Below the pieces are notes generated by a model that was not told where the DNA came from, made no database searches, and saw nothing but the letters and a program-made list of their open reading frames with translations. From Fictibacillus nanhaiensis (lineage in GTDB: Bacteria; Bacillota; Bacilli; Bacillales; Fictibacillaceae): a stretch of 64,000 nucleotides of DNA. The position numbers were made by a program, and so were the translations under genes. The number at the start of each line of letters is the position of its first letter. Position 1 is the stretch's first letter. Location: the NCBI RefSeq assembly GCF_023715445.1, contig NZ_JAMBOD010000006.1, positions 62,001-126,000 on the forward strand, read 5' to 3'. This document shows positions 24,188 through 33,410 of this stretch, piece after piece.

Positions 24188-24608
24188 AACGTTATCATTC
24201 CTTAGGGTCAAATTCTTTTATTCTATTGTAGCTCAACCGCGTCAGAATAGCATCTTTCCCATATGATTTGGGTTTTTTCTAAATATTTGTTATAGTGTTA
24301 AACATGTTCTGAAAAGGAGTGGGCACGTTTTTGCTCAAAACGGATGCCGCTATTTTCGATTAATTAAATGGCTTTGCTTTTTTCTTGTTGTTGATGCCGG
24401 GTAATATCACATTTCCGGTAATGTTTTTTATGCGTTTTTCCACCGCGCTTTTGACTTCAAGTTTTTTCTGTCGCTCCTCGCAATCTCTTTTTGCAAATAA
24501 AAAGCTCTAGTTTATTAACAACCTGTCATCTTTTTCATAAACTTGTTATCCGTTGAGCAAACTAACGTGACCCATTTCGTGAAAAAAGAAAAGGAGAGAT
24601 TTTTTTAC
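24188..24608 (+). other. 421-bp putP upstream region with a SigA-like promoter and long leader
   Basis: TTGGGT (24268-24273), 17-bp spacer and TATAGT (24291-24296) form a plausible promoter about 310 bp before putP. AAAGGAGTGGG near 24314 resembles a ribosome site but is followed only by a ten-codon frame (MLKTDAAIFD). A small hairpin CGTTTT/AAAACG (about 24329-24345) and a repeated GGTAAT near 24400-24421 are visible. No known riboswitch recognised. Confidence 0.4.
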
Positions 24609-26090
24609 ATGCAAATAGAAGTTATTATTTCTTTGATTATTTACATGATTGGTATGCTCTACATTGGGTATTGGGCATACAAGAAAACATCTGATTTGTC
24701 TGATTACATGCTTGGCGGCCGTGGACTTGGTCCTGGAGTAACTGCATTATCAGCTGGTGCATCCGATATGAGCGGGTGGATGCTCATGGGACTTCCTGGT
24801 GCGATGTTTGCAGATGGGTTAAGCAGTATTTGGATTGCAGTCGGTTTAACGATCGGTGCTTATCTGAACTATATTCTTGTTGCACCTCGTTTGCGTACGT
24901 ACACAGAAGTTGCGGATGATTCGATCACCATTCCGGATTATCTTGAAAATCGGTTTAACGACACACAGAAAATTTTACGTATTGTATCAGGTATTGTTAT
25001 TATCATCTTCTTTACTCTTTATGCTTCTGCAGGTTTAGTATCTGGAGGTAAGCTGTTTGAGAGTGCATTCGGTCTTGATTACATGACTGGTATGCTGTTA
25101 ACTGTCGGAGTAGTAGTTGCTTACACATTGTTTGGTGGATTCCTCGCAGTAAGCTGGACGGACTTCGTACAGGGATGTATTATGTTTATCGCTCTTGTTT
25201 TGGTTCCAATCGTAGCCTTTACGAACGTGGGCGACACTCAAACACTGGTTGATACAGTACGTGGAGTAGATCCATCATTGCTGAATGTGACAAAAGGACT
25301 TTCATTTTTGGGTCTATTGTCTCTATTAGCTTGGGGATTAGGTTATTTCGGACAGCCGCATATCATTGTCCGCTTTATGGCCATCACATCTGTAAAAGAA
25401 ATTAAAGCAGCCCGCCGAATTGGTATGGGCTGGATGATCATCTCCATTATCGGTGCAATGCTTACAGGATTTATAGGTATTGCTTGGTTTGAACAATCTG
25501 CACGGACACTTAAAGATCCAGAAACCGTGTTTATCGTGTTCGCTAACGTATTGTTCCACCCGTTTATTACTGGGTTCTTATTAGCTGCAATCCTGGCAGC
25601 CATCATGAGTACAATCTCTTCACAGCTGCTCGTCACATCATCAGCTGTTACAGAAGACTTTTATAAGCAGTTCTTAAAAAAGAATGCTTCTGACAAAGAA
25701 CTCGTATTAATCGGGAGACTCGCAGTATTAACAGTTGCGGTAATTGCGGTACTTCTGTCACTTACTCCGAACGATACAATCCTTAGCCTTGTAGGTTATG
25801 CATGGGCAGGCTTCGGTTCAGCATTTGGACCGCTGATCTTACTAAGTCTTTACTGGAAACGCATGACAAAATGGGGTGCATTAGCAGGTATCATCGTTGG
25901 TGCAGTTACCGTTCTAGCATGGGTACAGTTCCCAGACTTGAAAGCTGAAGTATATGAAATGATTCCTGGATTCTTCTTGAGCATGATCGCTGTTATTTTA
26001 GTCAGCTTGGTAACAAAGGACCCTTCGAACAAAGTACAGAACCAATTCGAAGACATGGAAGAAACATTAGACAACAAAATAAATGAATAA
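24609..26090 (+). CDS. putP: Sodium/proline symporter (PutP/OpuE family)
   Basis: 493 residues from the ATG at 24609 (MQIEVIISLIIYMIG), chosen because AAAGGAGAG precedes it; a longer frame from 24543 lacks a ribosome site. Twelve to thirteen membrane segments of the SSS family. Substrate and Na+ motifs: YMLGGRGLGPGVTALSAGAS, MSGWMLMGLPGA and GQPHIIVRFMAI. Imports proline with sodium. Length and sequence are close to both PutP and OpuE of B. subtilis; OpuE is the osmotically induced form, PutP the catabolic one. No putBC genes are next to it, so an osmotic role is possible. Confidence 0.88.
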   Translation: MQIEVIISLIIYMIGMLYIGYWAYKKTSDLSDYMLGGRGLGPGVTALSAGASDMSGWMLMGLPGAMFADGLSSIWIAVGLTIGAYLNYILVAPRLRTYTEVADDSITIPDYLENRFNDTQKILRIVSGIVIIIFFTLYASAGLVSGGKLFESAFGLDYMTGMLLTVGVVVAYTLFGGFLAVSWTDFVQGCIMFIALVLVPIVAFTNVGDTQTLVDTVRGVDPSLLNVTKGLSFLGLLSLLAWGLGYFGQPHIIVRFMAITSVKEIKAARRIGMGWMIISIIGAMLTGFIGIAWFEQSARTLKDPETVFIVFANVLFHPFITGFLLAAILAAIMSTISSQLLVTSSAVTEDFYKQFLKKNASDKELVLIGRLAVLTVAVIAVLLSLTPNDTILSLVGYAWAGFGSAFGPLILLSLYWKRMTKWGALAGIIVGAVTVLAWVQFPDLKAEVYEMIPGFFLSMIAVILVSLVTKDPSNKVQNQFEDMEETLDNKINE

Positions 26091-26093
26091 ATG

Positions 26094-26127
26094 AAAAAAG
26101 CGTTCCTGCTTTCAGGAGCGCTTTTTC
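26094..26127. terminator. Bidirectional terminator between putP and fni
   Basis: AAAAAGCGTTCCTG and CAGGAGCGCTTTTT form a long stem with loop CTTT; T runs on both strands serve both convergent genes. Confidence 0.9.
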
Positions 26128-27171
26128 TTATGATTTTTTTATCAAACGATTTGTTGCTTTAAGTTCATCAATATTTGCAGCACCGATTCCGAACATCGCA
26201 GCTTTAAGCTCAAATTCAATCCGGTCCATTTGTAAAAGCAAGGCATCAGCATTTTTCTCCACAGCTGATTGCAGTAAACTCCGGCCAAAGCCCGCAAGAT
26301 CTGCGCCAAGAGCTAAAGTTTTCGCAGCATCGACACCATGCTTCAAGCCGCCGCTCGCGATTAAAGGAATGTCTTTTGATAATTCACGGACAGAAAGAAT
26401 ACTATCAGCTGTCGGGATACCCCAATCCAGAAAAGCTTCTGCAGCCTTTTTTCTTGCAGCATCTTCTGAACGATAACTCTCCACTTGAACCCAGGACGTT
26501 CCCCCGGCACCTGCAACATCAATAAATTGAACGCCTGCAGCTATCAGTCTCTCAGCAGATGCTTTATCAATCCCCATCCCAACTTCTTTGACTCCAACCG
26601 GAACAGATACCTCTCTTATCAGCTGCTCTATTTTAGAGAGTAGATTTGAAAAATCCGTATCACCCTCGGGTTGAAACACTTCCTGCAATGTATTTAAATG
26701 CAGGACTAGAGCATCTGCTTCTGCAATATCGACCGCCCGGTTGCACTCATCTGGACCAAAGCCGTAATTAAGCTGTACTGCCCCGACATTTGCAATAATC
26801 GGGATGTCAGGAGCCCGTTTTCTCATTTGAAACGTGTACGCAAGTTCCTCTTTTTCAACAGCAGCTCTCATCGAACCAAGCCCGATCGCCCAGCCTCTTT
26901 CCTGGGCGGCTGAAGCCAGATTCTGATTGATTTTATGTGCAGTTTCTGTTCCGCCAGTCATGGAACTGATCAAGAAGGGAGTCCTCATCGTTTTTCCTAA
27001 GAAATCCGCAGTTAGATTTACGTCCTTAAAAGATAACTCAGGCAAAGCATCCGGTAAAAAACGATAGTTTTCTAAACCTGTTGAAATATTCTTACCTTCT
27101 ACGTCTTCATGCAAGCTAATCCGTATATGCTCTGTTTTCCGTTTTTCTGTCATGTCCTTAGGATCGTTCAA
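26128..27171 (-). CDS. fni: Type 2 isopentenyl-diphosphate delta-isomerase (FMN-dependent)
   Basis: 347 residues from a TTG at 27169-27171, preceded at 8 nt by GGGAGG; the B. subtilis enzyme has 349. The frame extends to 27243 but has no other ribosome site. Interconverts IPP and DMAPP using FMN and NADPH. TIM-barrel FMN protein: RKTEHI near residues 10-15, SSMTGGT near residue 70, QLNYGFGPDE, EVGMGIDK, GAGGTSW, and the phosphate-binding ASGGLKHG and GRSLL. Convergent with putP; its leader holds terminator-like hairpins. Confidence 0.93.
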   Translation of the reverse strand: MNDPKDMTEKRKTEHIRISLHEDVEGKNISTGLENYRFLPDALPELSFKDVNLTADFLGKTMRTPFLISSMTGGTETAHKINQNLASAAQERGWAIGLGSMRAAVEKEELAYTFQMRKRAPDIPIIANVGAVQLNYGFGPDECNRAVDIAEADALVLHLNTLQEVFQPEGDTDFSNLLSKIEQLIREVSVPVGVKEVGMGIDKASAERLIAAGVQFIDVAGAGGTSWVQVESYRSEDAARKKAAEAFLDWGIPTADSILSVRELSKDIPLIASGGLKHGVDAAKTLALGADLAGFGRSLLQSAVEKNADALLLQMDRIEFELKAAMFGIGAANIDELKATNRLIKKS

Positions 27172-27268
27172 TTTTAAATCCTCCCTTCCTGCTGTAACTC
27201 CGAAGTAACCATACCATTCCACTTTACCTTTTCTACTCATCATGCGCTACTAATGATATTTTCAAACA

Positions 27269-27285
27269 GGGGGGGGACTGACCCC
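27269..27285 (-). other. G5/C5 hairpin in the fni upstream region
   Basis: GGGGG-ACTGA-CCCCC preceded by additional G residues (27268 region). No T run. It lies about 100 bp upstream of fni. Confidence 0.35.
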
Positions 27286-27306
27286 CAACAATTTATTTCC
27301 CGCTTT

Positions 27307-27343
27307 AAAAAGGGGCAAACAGCCCTAGCCGTTTGCTCCTTTT
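27307..27343 (-). terminator. Terminator-like hairpin upstream of fni
   Basis: Minus strand GGAGCAAAC pairs with GTTTGCCCC and is followed by TTTTT. No gene transcribed on the minus strand ends here, so it could be an attenuator in a long fni leader or a relic. Confidence 0.5.
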
Positions 27344-27446
27344 CCATACATCTAATTCTGCATTTTTAATTTCCTATAAATTTAAGTGCTCCCACTTTAT
27401 GATTTGTGTTAAACTACCAATTAAAACAATAAATGGGGGTTGTTGT

Positions 27447-27953
27447 ATGGAGGTACGGTTACTCACACCCGATGACGCAAAAGTGTACTGGGAAATGCGT
27501 TTGGAGGCATTAAAAAATCATCCTGAAGCATTTGCTACGAGTTACGAAGAAGCGCTGCAACGGAAAAATCCGATCGAGCAAGTTGCCAGCCGACTGAAGG
27601 GCGAAGGTGATTACACATTCGGTGCTTTTCAGGGTGATGCCCTAATTGGAGCGGTCACTTTAGTGCAAGATAAAATCACAAAGATGAAGCACCGTGCTCA
27701 CATTGTTGCGATGTACGTGAATCCAAACCACCGCAGGTCTGGCGCGGGAAAGGCACTCGTAGCAGCAGCTATCAGCCACGCTAAAGAGTTCTCTGAAATC
27801 ATTAAAATAAATCTGACCGTAGTATCCAGCAATGAAAAAGCAAAAAAACTATACACTTCACTCGGCTTTAAAACATATGGAATCGAAGAAAAAGCATTAA
27901 ATGTAAATGAAACTTACTATGATGAAGAATTGATGGTCCTTTTCCTTAAATAA
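27447..27953 (+). CDS. GNAT family N-acetyltransferase
   Basis: 168 residues from ATG 27447, with GGGGG 6 nt upstream; a longer reading from 27333 lacks this. GNAT fold: acetyl-CoA motif A at about 80-105 (VAMYVNPNHRRSGAGKALVA, the R/Q-x-x-G-x-G/A pattern being RRSGAGKA), and motif B with NEKAKKLYTSLGFKTYG. Substrate unknown. Divergent from fni; a bidirectional terminator follows. Confidence 0.85.
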   Translation: MEVRLLTPDDAKVYWEMRLEALKNHPEAFATSYEEALQRKNPIEQVASRLKGEGDYTFGAFQGDALIGAVTLVQDKITKMKHRAHIVAMYVNPNHRRSGAGKALVAAAISHAKEFSEIIKINLTVVSSNEKAKKLYTSLGFKTYGIEEKALNVNETYYDEELMVLFLK

Positions 27954-27967
27954 CATAAAAGTACACC

Positions 27968-27998
27968 AAAAAAAGCCTGCAATCGATATGCAGGCTTT
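27968..27998. terminator. Bidirectional terminator between the acetyltransferase and the 59-residue gene
   Basis: AAAGCCTGCA and TGCAGGCTTT form a 10-bp stem with loop ATCGATA; A-rich 5' flank gives a T run for the minus strand. Confidence 0.8.
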
Positions 27999-28000
27999 CC

Positions 28001-28180
28001 TTACTTATGATTATCAGTCGAATGATCATTTTTATGTTCGAGATAGTTTTCTTCTTGATTTTTCGGCTTTTTCTTTCTGGTCTGACGCACGATTAGTATT
28101 ACAATAATGATCACTAATAATAAGCTTACGTTTAAGAAGCCGCCTAAAAACCGAAAAATATCTGCCATAAAGTTATCCAT
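28001..28180 (-). CDS. Small single-pass membrane protein, 59 residues
   Basis: MDNFMADIFRFLGGFLNV, then a strongly hydrophobic helix (about 18-33, SLLLVIIIVILIVR), a basic cytoplasmic patch (RQTRKKKPK) and an acidic/His tail ending STDNHK. ATG at 28178-28180 follows GAGGTGAAGCAGC. It starts 44 bp after the stop of the KinB-like kinase on the same strand, with no terminator between, so the two are probably cotranscribed. I recognise no family. A role in modulating the membrane kinase is possible from position only. Confidence 0.65.
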   Translation of the reverse strand: MDNFMADIFRFLGGFLNVSLLLVIIIVILIVRQTRKKKPKNQEENYLEHKNDHSTDNHK

Positions 28181-28223
28181 GCTGCTTCACCTCTTTTCAG
28201 CATTTTCCCCTTTATCACAAATG

Positions 28224-29492
28224 TTAAACCGTCTCTTCTTCAAACGAATTTTTCAGCGGGAGAGAAACACTTACTTTTGTCCCTTTTCCCGTCTTGCTCG
28301 TGTATTCTACCTTGCCTCCCATGGATTCAATGATACGGATAGATACCATTGTTCCCAATCCTGTACCTTGTTCTTTTGTTGAAAAAAACAGAGAGCCGAT
28401 TCTGGATAGCTGTTCTTTGGTCATACCCTTTCCTGTATCTCTTACAATAATTTTAACCTGTTCACCATCCGTAATAAGTTTTATAGAAACCCTTCCTTCT
28501 TTCGGTGTTGCTTCTACGGCATTTTTTAAAATATTGATCAGCGCTTGTTTAAGCTGATTTCTGTCCGTTGTGATCTCTGCATCTGATTCGATCGAATGCG
28601 TAAGAGAAATCCCATCTTTTAAAGCATATGGATTTAATAAGATACTGAGTTCCATAACTAATACACCGATTGGAAAGGTTTCGATCTTTTTAAACTCGGG
28701 CTTTGCAAAATTTAAGTAATCGCTAATAATGTTCTCCGCTCTCTCTAATTCGCTTAATATTAGCGGATAATAATGTTTATGACGTTCATCTTCACCTGCC
28801 ATCAGCTGAAGAAAACCTTTAACAACCGTCAGCGGATTCCGGACTTCATGCGCGATTGATGCTGCAAGCTCCCCTAGTGTGTGCTGCTTTTCAGAACGGC
28901 GAATTTCATCCTTCATCAAGTTTCGCTCTATCACTGCTTCATTCAGAATAGACGCAAAGACCACCGCTAAAATTTGAAGTATACCAAATACAGTTATGAA
29001 TAAAATGATTTCTTGGTCTAGCTGTAATTCGTTTTCACCAATGAAATAAGAAGACATAAGAACTAATAACTGGACAAAAGCAGGCCAAAAACCTGCAATG
29101 ATGGACACATAGATTCTTTTACGGGGAGGGTATCTCCAAAAATATTTATAAAGAACAAACGGAACGATACAAGCTGTGAATGCACTTATGTAGCCTAAAT
29201 ACAGCGTATCACCGCCTAATGCCGTTCTTGTTACTAGAATAGCAGCCAGCGTAATGATTCCCGAGATAGGTCCACCGTAAAAAATAGACAGCACTAATGG
29301 AACATAACGCAAATCCCAATATAAGCCCGAATCAAAATAAGCAAAGTACATACATAGCGAGGCTGATGCACCGTATAAAATGCCTAAAAAGTATGGGGAT
29401 TTTCCTATCTTTTTGTTTTCTAACAAAAAGGTGTAGCTCAATACTGGTGCAATTACAATCAATACATGTAAAAGCAGCTTTTCTACAATCAT
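28224..29492 (-). CDS. kinB: KinB-like sporulation sensor histidine kinase
   Basis: 422 residues. Six membrane segments fill residues 1-190 with almost no extracellular domain (5TM-5TMR_LYT-like), as in B. subtilis KinB (428). The kinase core follows: H-box SIAHEVRNPLTVVKGFLQ (phospho-His near 217), N-box NILKNAVEAT, G1 VRDTGKGM, F-box FFSTKEQ, G2 GTGLGTMVS. No response regulator is adjacent, consistent with an orphan kinase feeding the Spo0F/Spo0A phosphorelay. Downstream lies a 59-residue membrane protein rather than kapB. Orthology to KinB rather than KinC/D/E is inferred from the membrane topology. Confidence 0.8.
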   Translation of the reverse strand: MIVEKLLLHVLIVIAPVLSYTFLLENKKIGKSPYFLGILYGASASLCMYFAYFDSGLYWDLRYVPLVLSIFYGGPISGIITLAAILVTRTALGGDTLYLGYISAFTACIVPFVLYKYFWRYPPRKRIYVSIIAGFWPAFVQLLVLMSSYFIGENELQLDQEIILFITVFGILQILAVVFASILNEAVIERNLMKDEIRRSEKQHTLGELAASIAHEVRNPLTVVKGFLQLMAGEDERHKHYYPLILSELERAENIISDYLNFAKPEFKKIETFPIGVLVMELSILLNPYALKDGISLTHSIESDAEITTDRNQLKQALINILKNAVEATPKEGRVSIKLITDGEQVKIIVRDTGKGMTKEQLSRIGSLFFSTKEQGTGLGTMVSIRIIESMGGKVEYTSKTGKGTKVSVSLPLKNSFEEETV

Positions 29493-29536
29493 TCTCTACT
29501 CCCCAGTCAAAATGGCTTGTGTACTATGAATACGAC

Positions 29537-29569
29537 AAAAAAAGGGCGATTCCTTCAAGAATCGCCCTT
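29537..29569 (-). terminator. Terminator of the yfiBC-like operon
   Basis: AAGGGCGATTC and GAATCGCCCTT, loop about 6 nt, followed on the minus strand by TTTTTTT. Confidence 0.85.
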
Positions 29570-29622
29570 CATTTATGACAAAAGAATTGTTCTTGTACTA
29601 CGAAAGTAGTGATTTCAAAGTG

Positions 29623-31422
29623 CTAAGCTTCTTGTTTTAACTGACTATGATACAGAGAATGATAAAATCCTTTATTGTTTAACAGCTCCTCATGAGTCCC
29701 TTTTTCAAGGATGCCGCCATCATGAAGTACAAGAATCTGATCTGCCTGCTGAATGGTATTTAATCGGTGTGCAATCACAAAACTGGTTCTTCCTGTCATT
29801 AACCGCTGCAAAGCTTCCTGTATCTTTACTTCTGTTATCGTATCAATACTGCTTGTTGCTTCATCCAGTATTAGAAGTGAAGGATCTGCGAGTATCGCCC
29901 GAGCAATGGATAGAAGCTGCTTTTGCCCTTGGCTTATCCCGCTCCCTTCATGATTTAAAATCGCGTTATATCCTTTAGGAAGTTTTTGAATGAACGAGTG
30001 GGCATTTGCAAGTTTTGCAGCCTCTATTACTTCCTCATCAGTTGCACCCAGTCTGCCATAGCGAATATTTTCAAAAATCGAGCCTTCAAACAAAAAGGAA
30101 TCTTGCAGCACAAAAGCCATATGACTTCTGAGACTGTTTCTTTTCACGTTTTTAATATCATGTCCATCAAGTAATATCTGGCCTTTATCAGCATCATAAA
30201 ATCGCGACAGCAAATTAACCACCGTCGTTTTGCCGGCCCCGGTCGGACCTACCAAAGCAACTGTTTCCCCTTCTTTTACAGAAAAATTCAGACCAGCAAC
30301 CGTTTGATCATCACCTTCATATGAAAAAGCAACATCACGGAACTCCACTTTTCCTTTAACTGCAGAAAGCTCTATGGCTTCCTCCTCGTCTCTCTCCTCT
30401 TTGGATTCATCAAGAATCTCAAACACCCTCTCTGCACCGGCAACTGCAGATAGAAGTGTATTAAATTGGTTCGCCAGATCATTTAATGGTCTCGTAAACT
30501 GCCTTGAATACTCTACAAAGATTACGATTACACCGATAGAAACTTTTCCGTTCAGTGCCAGCACACCGCCAACACCAGCTATTAAGGCAAAACTTCCGTT
30601 GTTCAGCACGTTCATCAGCTTCGGAATAAAACCGGAGAAAGTCTGTGCCCAATAGCCCGATTCCTTCAATCGTTCGTTTTTGATCATAAATTCTTCAATC
30701 ACTCTTTTTTCCTGTGAAAAAGATTTAACAATACGCTGCCCGGAAGTGATCTCTTCCACATAGCCGTTGATCTCCCCCAGGTTTCTTTGCTGTTCTTTAA
30801 ACCTGGCACCTGTTCTTTTTGTAATCCATTTCAAACCAAAGAACATTAGCGGAATAATGGAAAGTGAAATGAGGGTAAGCATCGGACTTAAATAGATCAT
30901 GACTCCAACAGTACCAACAAGTGTCAATATACTTGAGAATACTTGAATAAACGAACTGTTCAGCGTTGAGCTGACGTTCTCAATATCATTCGTTACACGG
31001 CTCATCAGCTCGCCATGCTGTCTTTTATCAAAAAAGGATATCGGCAATCTATGAAACTGTTTAAACAGGTCGTTTCTCATTCTATAGACCGTCTGCTGTG
31101 CAATACCGATCATCCAATAGTTTTGCAGCCAGATTGATACAGACTGCCCTATAAAAACAAAGATCAGACCGATCAATAGTTTCGTTAACCCTTCTGCATT
31201 TTCTCCAACGATATACGTGTCGATGGCAACTCCGATTAAAAAGGGTCCAAGCAAACTTAATGCTGAGCTGATGATAACCATCAGCAGAACTAAACTTAAA
31301 AGCCACTTTTGATCAGAAAAATAACTTCCGATCCGTTTAACGGTACTGGACCAATTTTTCGGCTTTACTTTTTCTCCGAACAGATGATTATGTGGATGAG
31401 GTCTGTTTGAACCCTTTGACAT
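29623..31422 (-). CDS. yfiC: Heterodimeric ABC exporter subunit, YfiC type
   Basis: 600 residues from the ATG at 31420-31422 (MSKGSNRPHPHNHLFGE), after GGAGGAGGATTTTCAGC. Six-helix exporter domain (about 40-320), ATPase domain (about 355-598) with Walker A GPTGAGKTT, signature GISQGQKQ (altered from LSGGQ), Walker B LLILDEATSSID with the catalytic Glu intact, and H-loop AHRL. The start lies 35 bp inside the upstream yfiB gene. Together they form a type IV multidrug exporter of the LmrCD/BmrCD/YfiBC class. Substrates unknown. Confidence 0.85.
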   Translation of the reverse strand: MSKGSNRPHPHNHLFGEKVKPKNWSSTVKRIGSYFSDQKWLLSLVLLMVIISSALSLLGPFLIGVAIDTYIVGENAEGLTKLLIGLIFVFIGQSVSIWLQNYWMIGIAQQTVYRMRNDLFKQFHRLPISFFDKRQHGELMSRVTNDIENVSSTLNSSFIQVFSSILTLVGTVGVMIYLSPMLTLISLSIIPLMFFGLKWITKRTGARFKEQQRNLGEINGYVEEITSGQRIVKSFSQEKRVIEEFMIKNERLKESGYWAQTFSGFIPKLMNVLNNGSFALIAGVGGVLALNGKVSIGVIVIFVEYSRQFTRPLNDLANQFNTLLSAVAGAERVFEILDESKEERDEEEAIELSAVKGKVEFRDVAFSYEGDDQTVAGLNFSVKEGETVALVGPTGAGKTTVVNLLSRFYDADKGQILLDGHDIKNVKRNSLRSHMAFVLQDSFLFEGSIFENIRYGRLGATDEEVIEAAKLANAHSFIQKLPKGYNAILNHEGSGISQGQKQLLSIARAILADPSLLILDEATSSIDTITEVKIQEALQRLMTGRTSFVIAHRLNTIQQADQILVLHDGGILEKGTHEELLNNKGFYHSLYHSQLKQEA

Positions 31423-33145
31423 GCTGAAAATCCTCCTCCCCAAACTGAGATTGTACAATCTTCACATACAGCGGCGAGTTTTCAAGCAATTCCGTGTGAG
31501 TGCCCCTAGCCTCCACACGTCCATCATCCAATAGCAAGATATGATCTGCTTCCATCGCTGTACTGATTTTTTGTGTAATGATAAAAGTAGTGCAGGAATA
31601 CTTCTTTAAAGCGGTTAACAGCTTAGCTTCGGTCTTGAGATCCAGTGCACTCGTACTGTCATCGAGCATCAAGATTTTCGGTTTTCTTACCACAGCCCGA
31701 GCGATAGACAGTCTTTGTTTTTGTCCCCCAGAAAGGTTTACACCACGCTGTCCGACTCTTGTTTCATATTGATTCGGCAGTTTCATAACAGTCTCATGGA
31801 TTTGCGCGTCTTTTGCAGCCTGAACGATTTCTTCTTCCGTCGCTTCTTCTTTTCCCCATCCAATATTCTCATGTACTGTGCCTGTGAAAAGAACGGCTTC
31901 CTGCGGAACTACTCCGATGGCTTTCCGAAGTGTCTCAATCGGATAAGACTTCACATTCTTGCCATCGATGAGCACTTCTCCGTCAGTCACATCATACAAC
32001 CGCGGAGTCAGCTGAAACAACGATGTTTTCCCAGAACCTGTAGAACCTAGAATAGCTAGCGTTTCTCCTGATTTCACGGAAAAAGATACGTTCTGCAGCA
32101 CAAGTGCTTCGCTGTCTGGATAACGAAAAGAAACATTTTTATATTCAATGTTTCCTTTTTGCACGGATAACGAATGATCAGTGTCTTCCGATTCTACAAG
32201 ATCAATTTCAGTATCCAGGACTTCTCCTATACGCTGAGCTGATGCTTTTGCTCGAGAGAACGCCATAATAATAAAAGAGATAATTGTTAGTACTGACGAT
32301 ATGCGAAAAGAATAGTTCACTATCGCAACCACTTCTCCTACTTCAATAGCACCAAGGTTAACTTGTCTGCTGCCGAACCATAGTATGAAAAGAATTCCGA
32401 CATTCATAACGAATAGCAGAACAGGAATGGAAACTTCGATTATGCGGAGTGAGGATACTGTTTGGGTCTTTAGATCATCACTCGCCTCTTCAAAGCGAGC
32501 CGATTCATGATCTCTCCGTAAGAAGGCTTTAATCAAGCGCATCCCCATCAGATTCTCCCGCATTACACGGTTCACACCATCCAGTTTGTCTTGAACATCA
32601 CGAAACATAGATCCTGCCGTTTGAAGCACCCATCTCAAAAAGAAAAGAAGAAACGGCAATGCAACCACAAGCACCATGGCAAGCTTCCAATTCACAAAGA
32701 GTGACATGATGACTCCGCCCGCTAACAGCAAAGGCGCTCTTAACATGATCCGCAAACTCATGAATACCGTATTTTGAAGCTGAGTAACATCATGAGTCAT
32801 TCTTGTGATTAGTGACGAAGCAGGAAATTTATTAAAATTAACGAACGAAAAGGACTGAACTTTTTCAAAAACACGGCTCCTTATATCGAAACCGTAGCTT
32901 TGACTCACATGAGCAGAGAAAAAGGAATTGGCGATCCCTGCTGCAAAAGCAGCCAAAGCAAGCCCGAACATTACCGTTCCCCAATGTTTCACCACATCCA
33001 GATCGCCTTTTAAAATACCTTCATCAATGATTTTAGCCATAATTAAAGGCTGCAGCAGTTCTACCGCTAGTTCAGCAAGCGTTAGAAAAAGGGCAGCCGC
33101 AATAGCCACTCGGTACGTTTTTAGATAAGAAAATACTTTCCACAT
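31388..33145 (-). CDS. yfiB: Heterodimeric ABC exporter subunit, YfiB type
   Basis: 585 residues. Six membrane helices (about 15-305), then the ATPase: Walker A GSTGSGKTS, signature NLSGGQKQ (canonical), Walker B ILMLDDSTSALD with Asp in place of the catalytic Glu, and Gln in place of the H-loop His (ITQKIS). The degenerate Walker B here and the degenerate signature of the partner belong to the same composite site, so one ATP site is intact and one impaired, as in other heterodimeric exporters. First gene of the pair. Confidence 0.87.
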   Translation of the reverse strand: MWKVFSYLKTYRVAIAAALFLTLAELAVELLQPLIMAKIIDEGILKGDLDVVKHWGTVMFGLALAAFAAGIANSFFSAHVSQSYGFDIRSRVFEKVQSFSFVNFNKFPASSLITRMTHDVTQLQNTVFMSLRIMLRAPLLLAGGVIMSLFVNWKLAMVLVVALPFLLFFLRWVLQTAGSMFRDVQDKLDGVNRVMRENLMGMRLIKAFLRRDHESARFEEASDDLKTQTVSSLRIIEVSIPVLLFVMNVGILFILWFGSRQVNLGAIEVGEVVAIVNYSFRISSVLTIISFIIMAFSRAKASAQRIGEVLDTEIDLVESEDTDHSLSVQKGNIEYKNVSFRYPDSEALVLQNVSFSVKSGETLAILGSTGSGKTSLFQLTPRLYDVTDGEVLIDGKNVKSYPIETLRKAIGVVPQEAVLFTGTVHENIGWGKEEATEEEIVQAAKDAQIHETVMKLPNQYETRVGQRGVNLSGGQKQRLSIARAVVRKPKILMLDDSTSALDLKTEAKLLTALKKYSCTTFIITQKISTAMEADHILLLDDGRVEARGTHTELLENSPLYVKIVQSQFGEEDFQHVKGFKQTSST

Positions 33146-33262
33146 ATGCCATCCCCCGGACTTCCCAGATGTTTAACAAACTTAACAATCTACTTTTATT
33201 CTATCCTTTTTCTTGAAAAAATTTAACTATTTCGACTTCTTATTCTATTTTTTTATATAGAA

Positions 33263-33318
33263 CACTTGGATGACGTTAAGCCTTTTTGTCAGCCTTAGTT
33301 GAACTTATACTTTTCCCT
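33263..33318. repeat. Repeat copy A upstream of yfiB
   Basis: ACTTGGATGACGTTAAG ... AGTTGAACTTATACTTTT. It matches copy B at 34475-34512 except for a 15-bp internal insertion. Both copies stand upstream of a minus-strand gene, and both are followed by T/A-rich sequence. Confidence 0.6.
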
Positions 33319-33380
33319 AAACATCTTTCTCAGTCGATTCTCATAAAGTTATCAAGTTATACTTTTAGAAAGTACGAAAG

Positions 33381-33410
33381 AAAAACCCGCTATCTGGCTT
33401 AGCGGGTTTT
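33381..33410 (-). terminator. Terminator of the cation transporter gene
   Basis: AAAACCCGCT and AGCGGGTTTT; the stop codon of the gene at 33399-34397 lies inside the stem. Confidence 0.8.
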
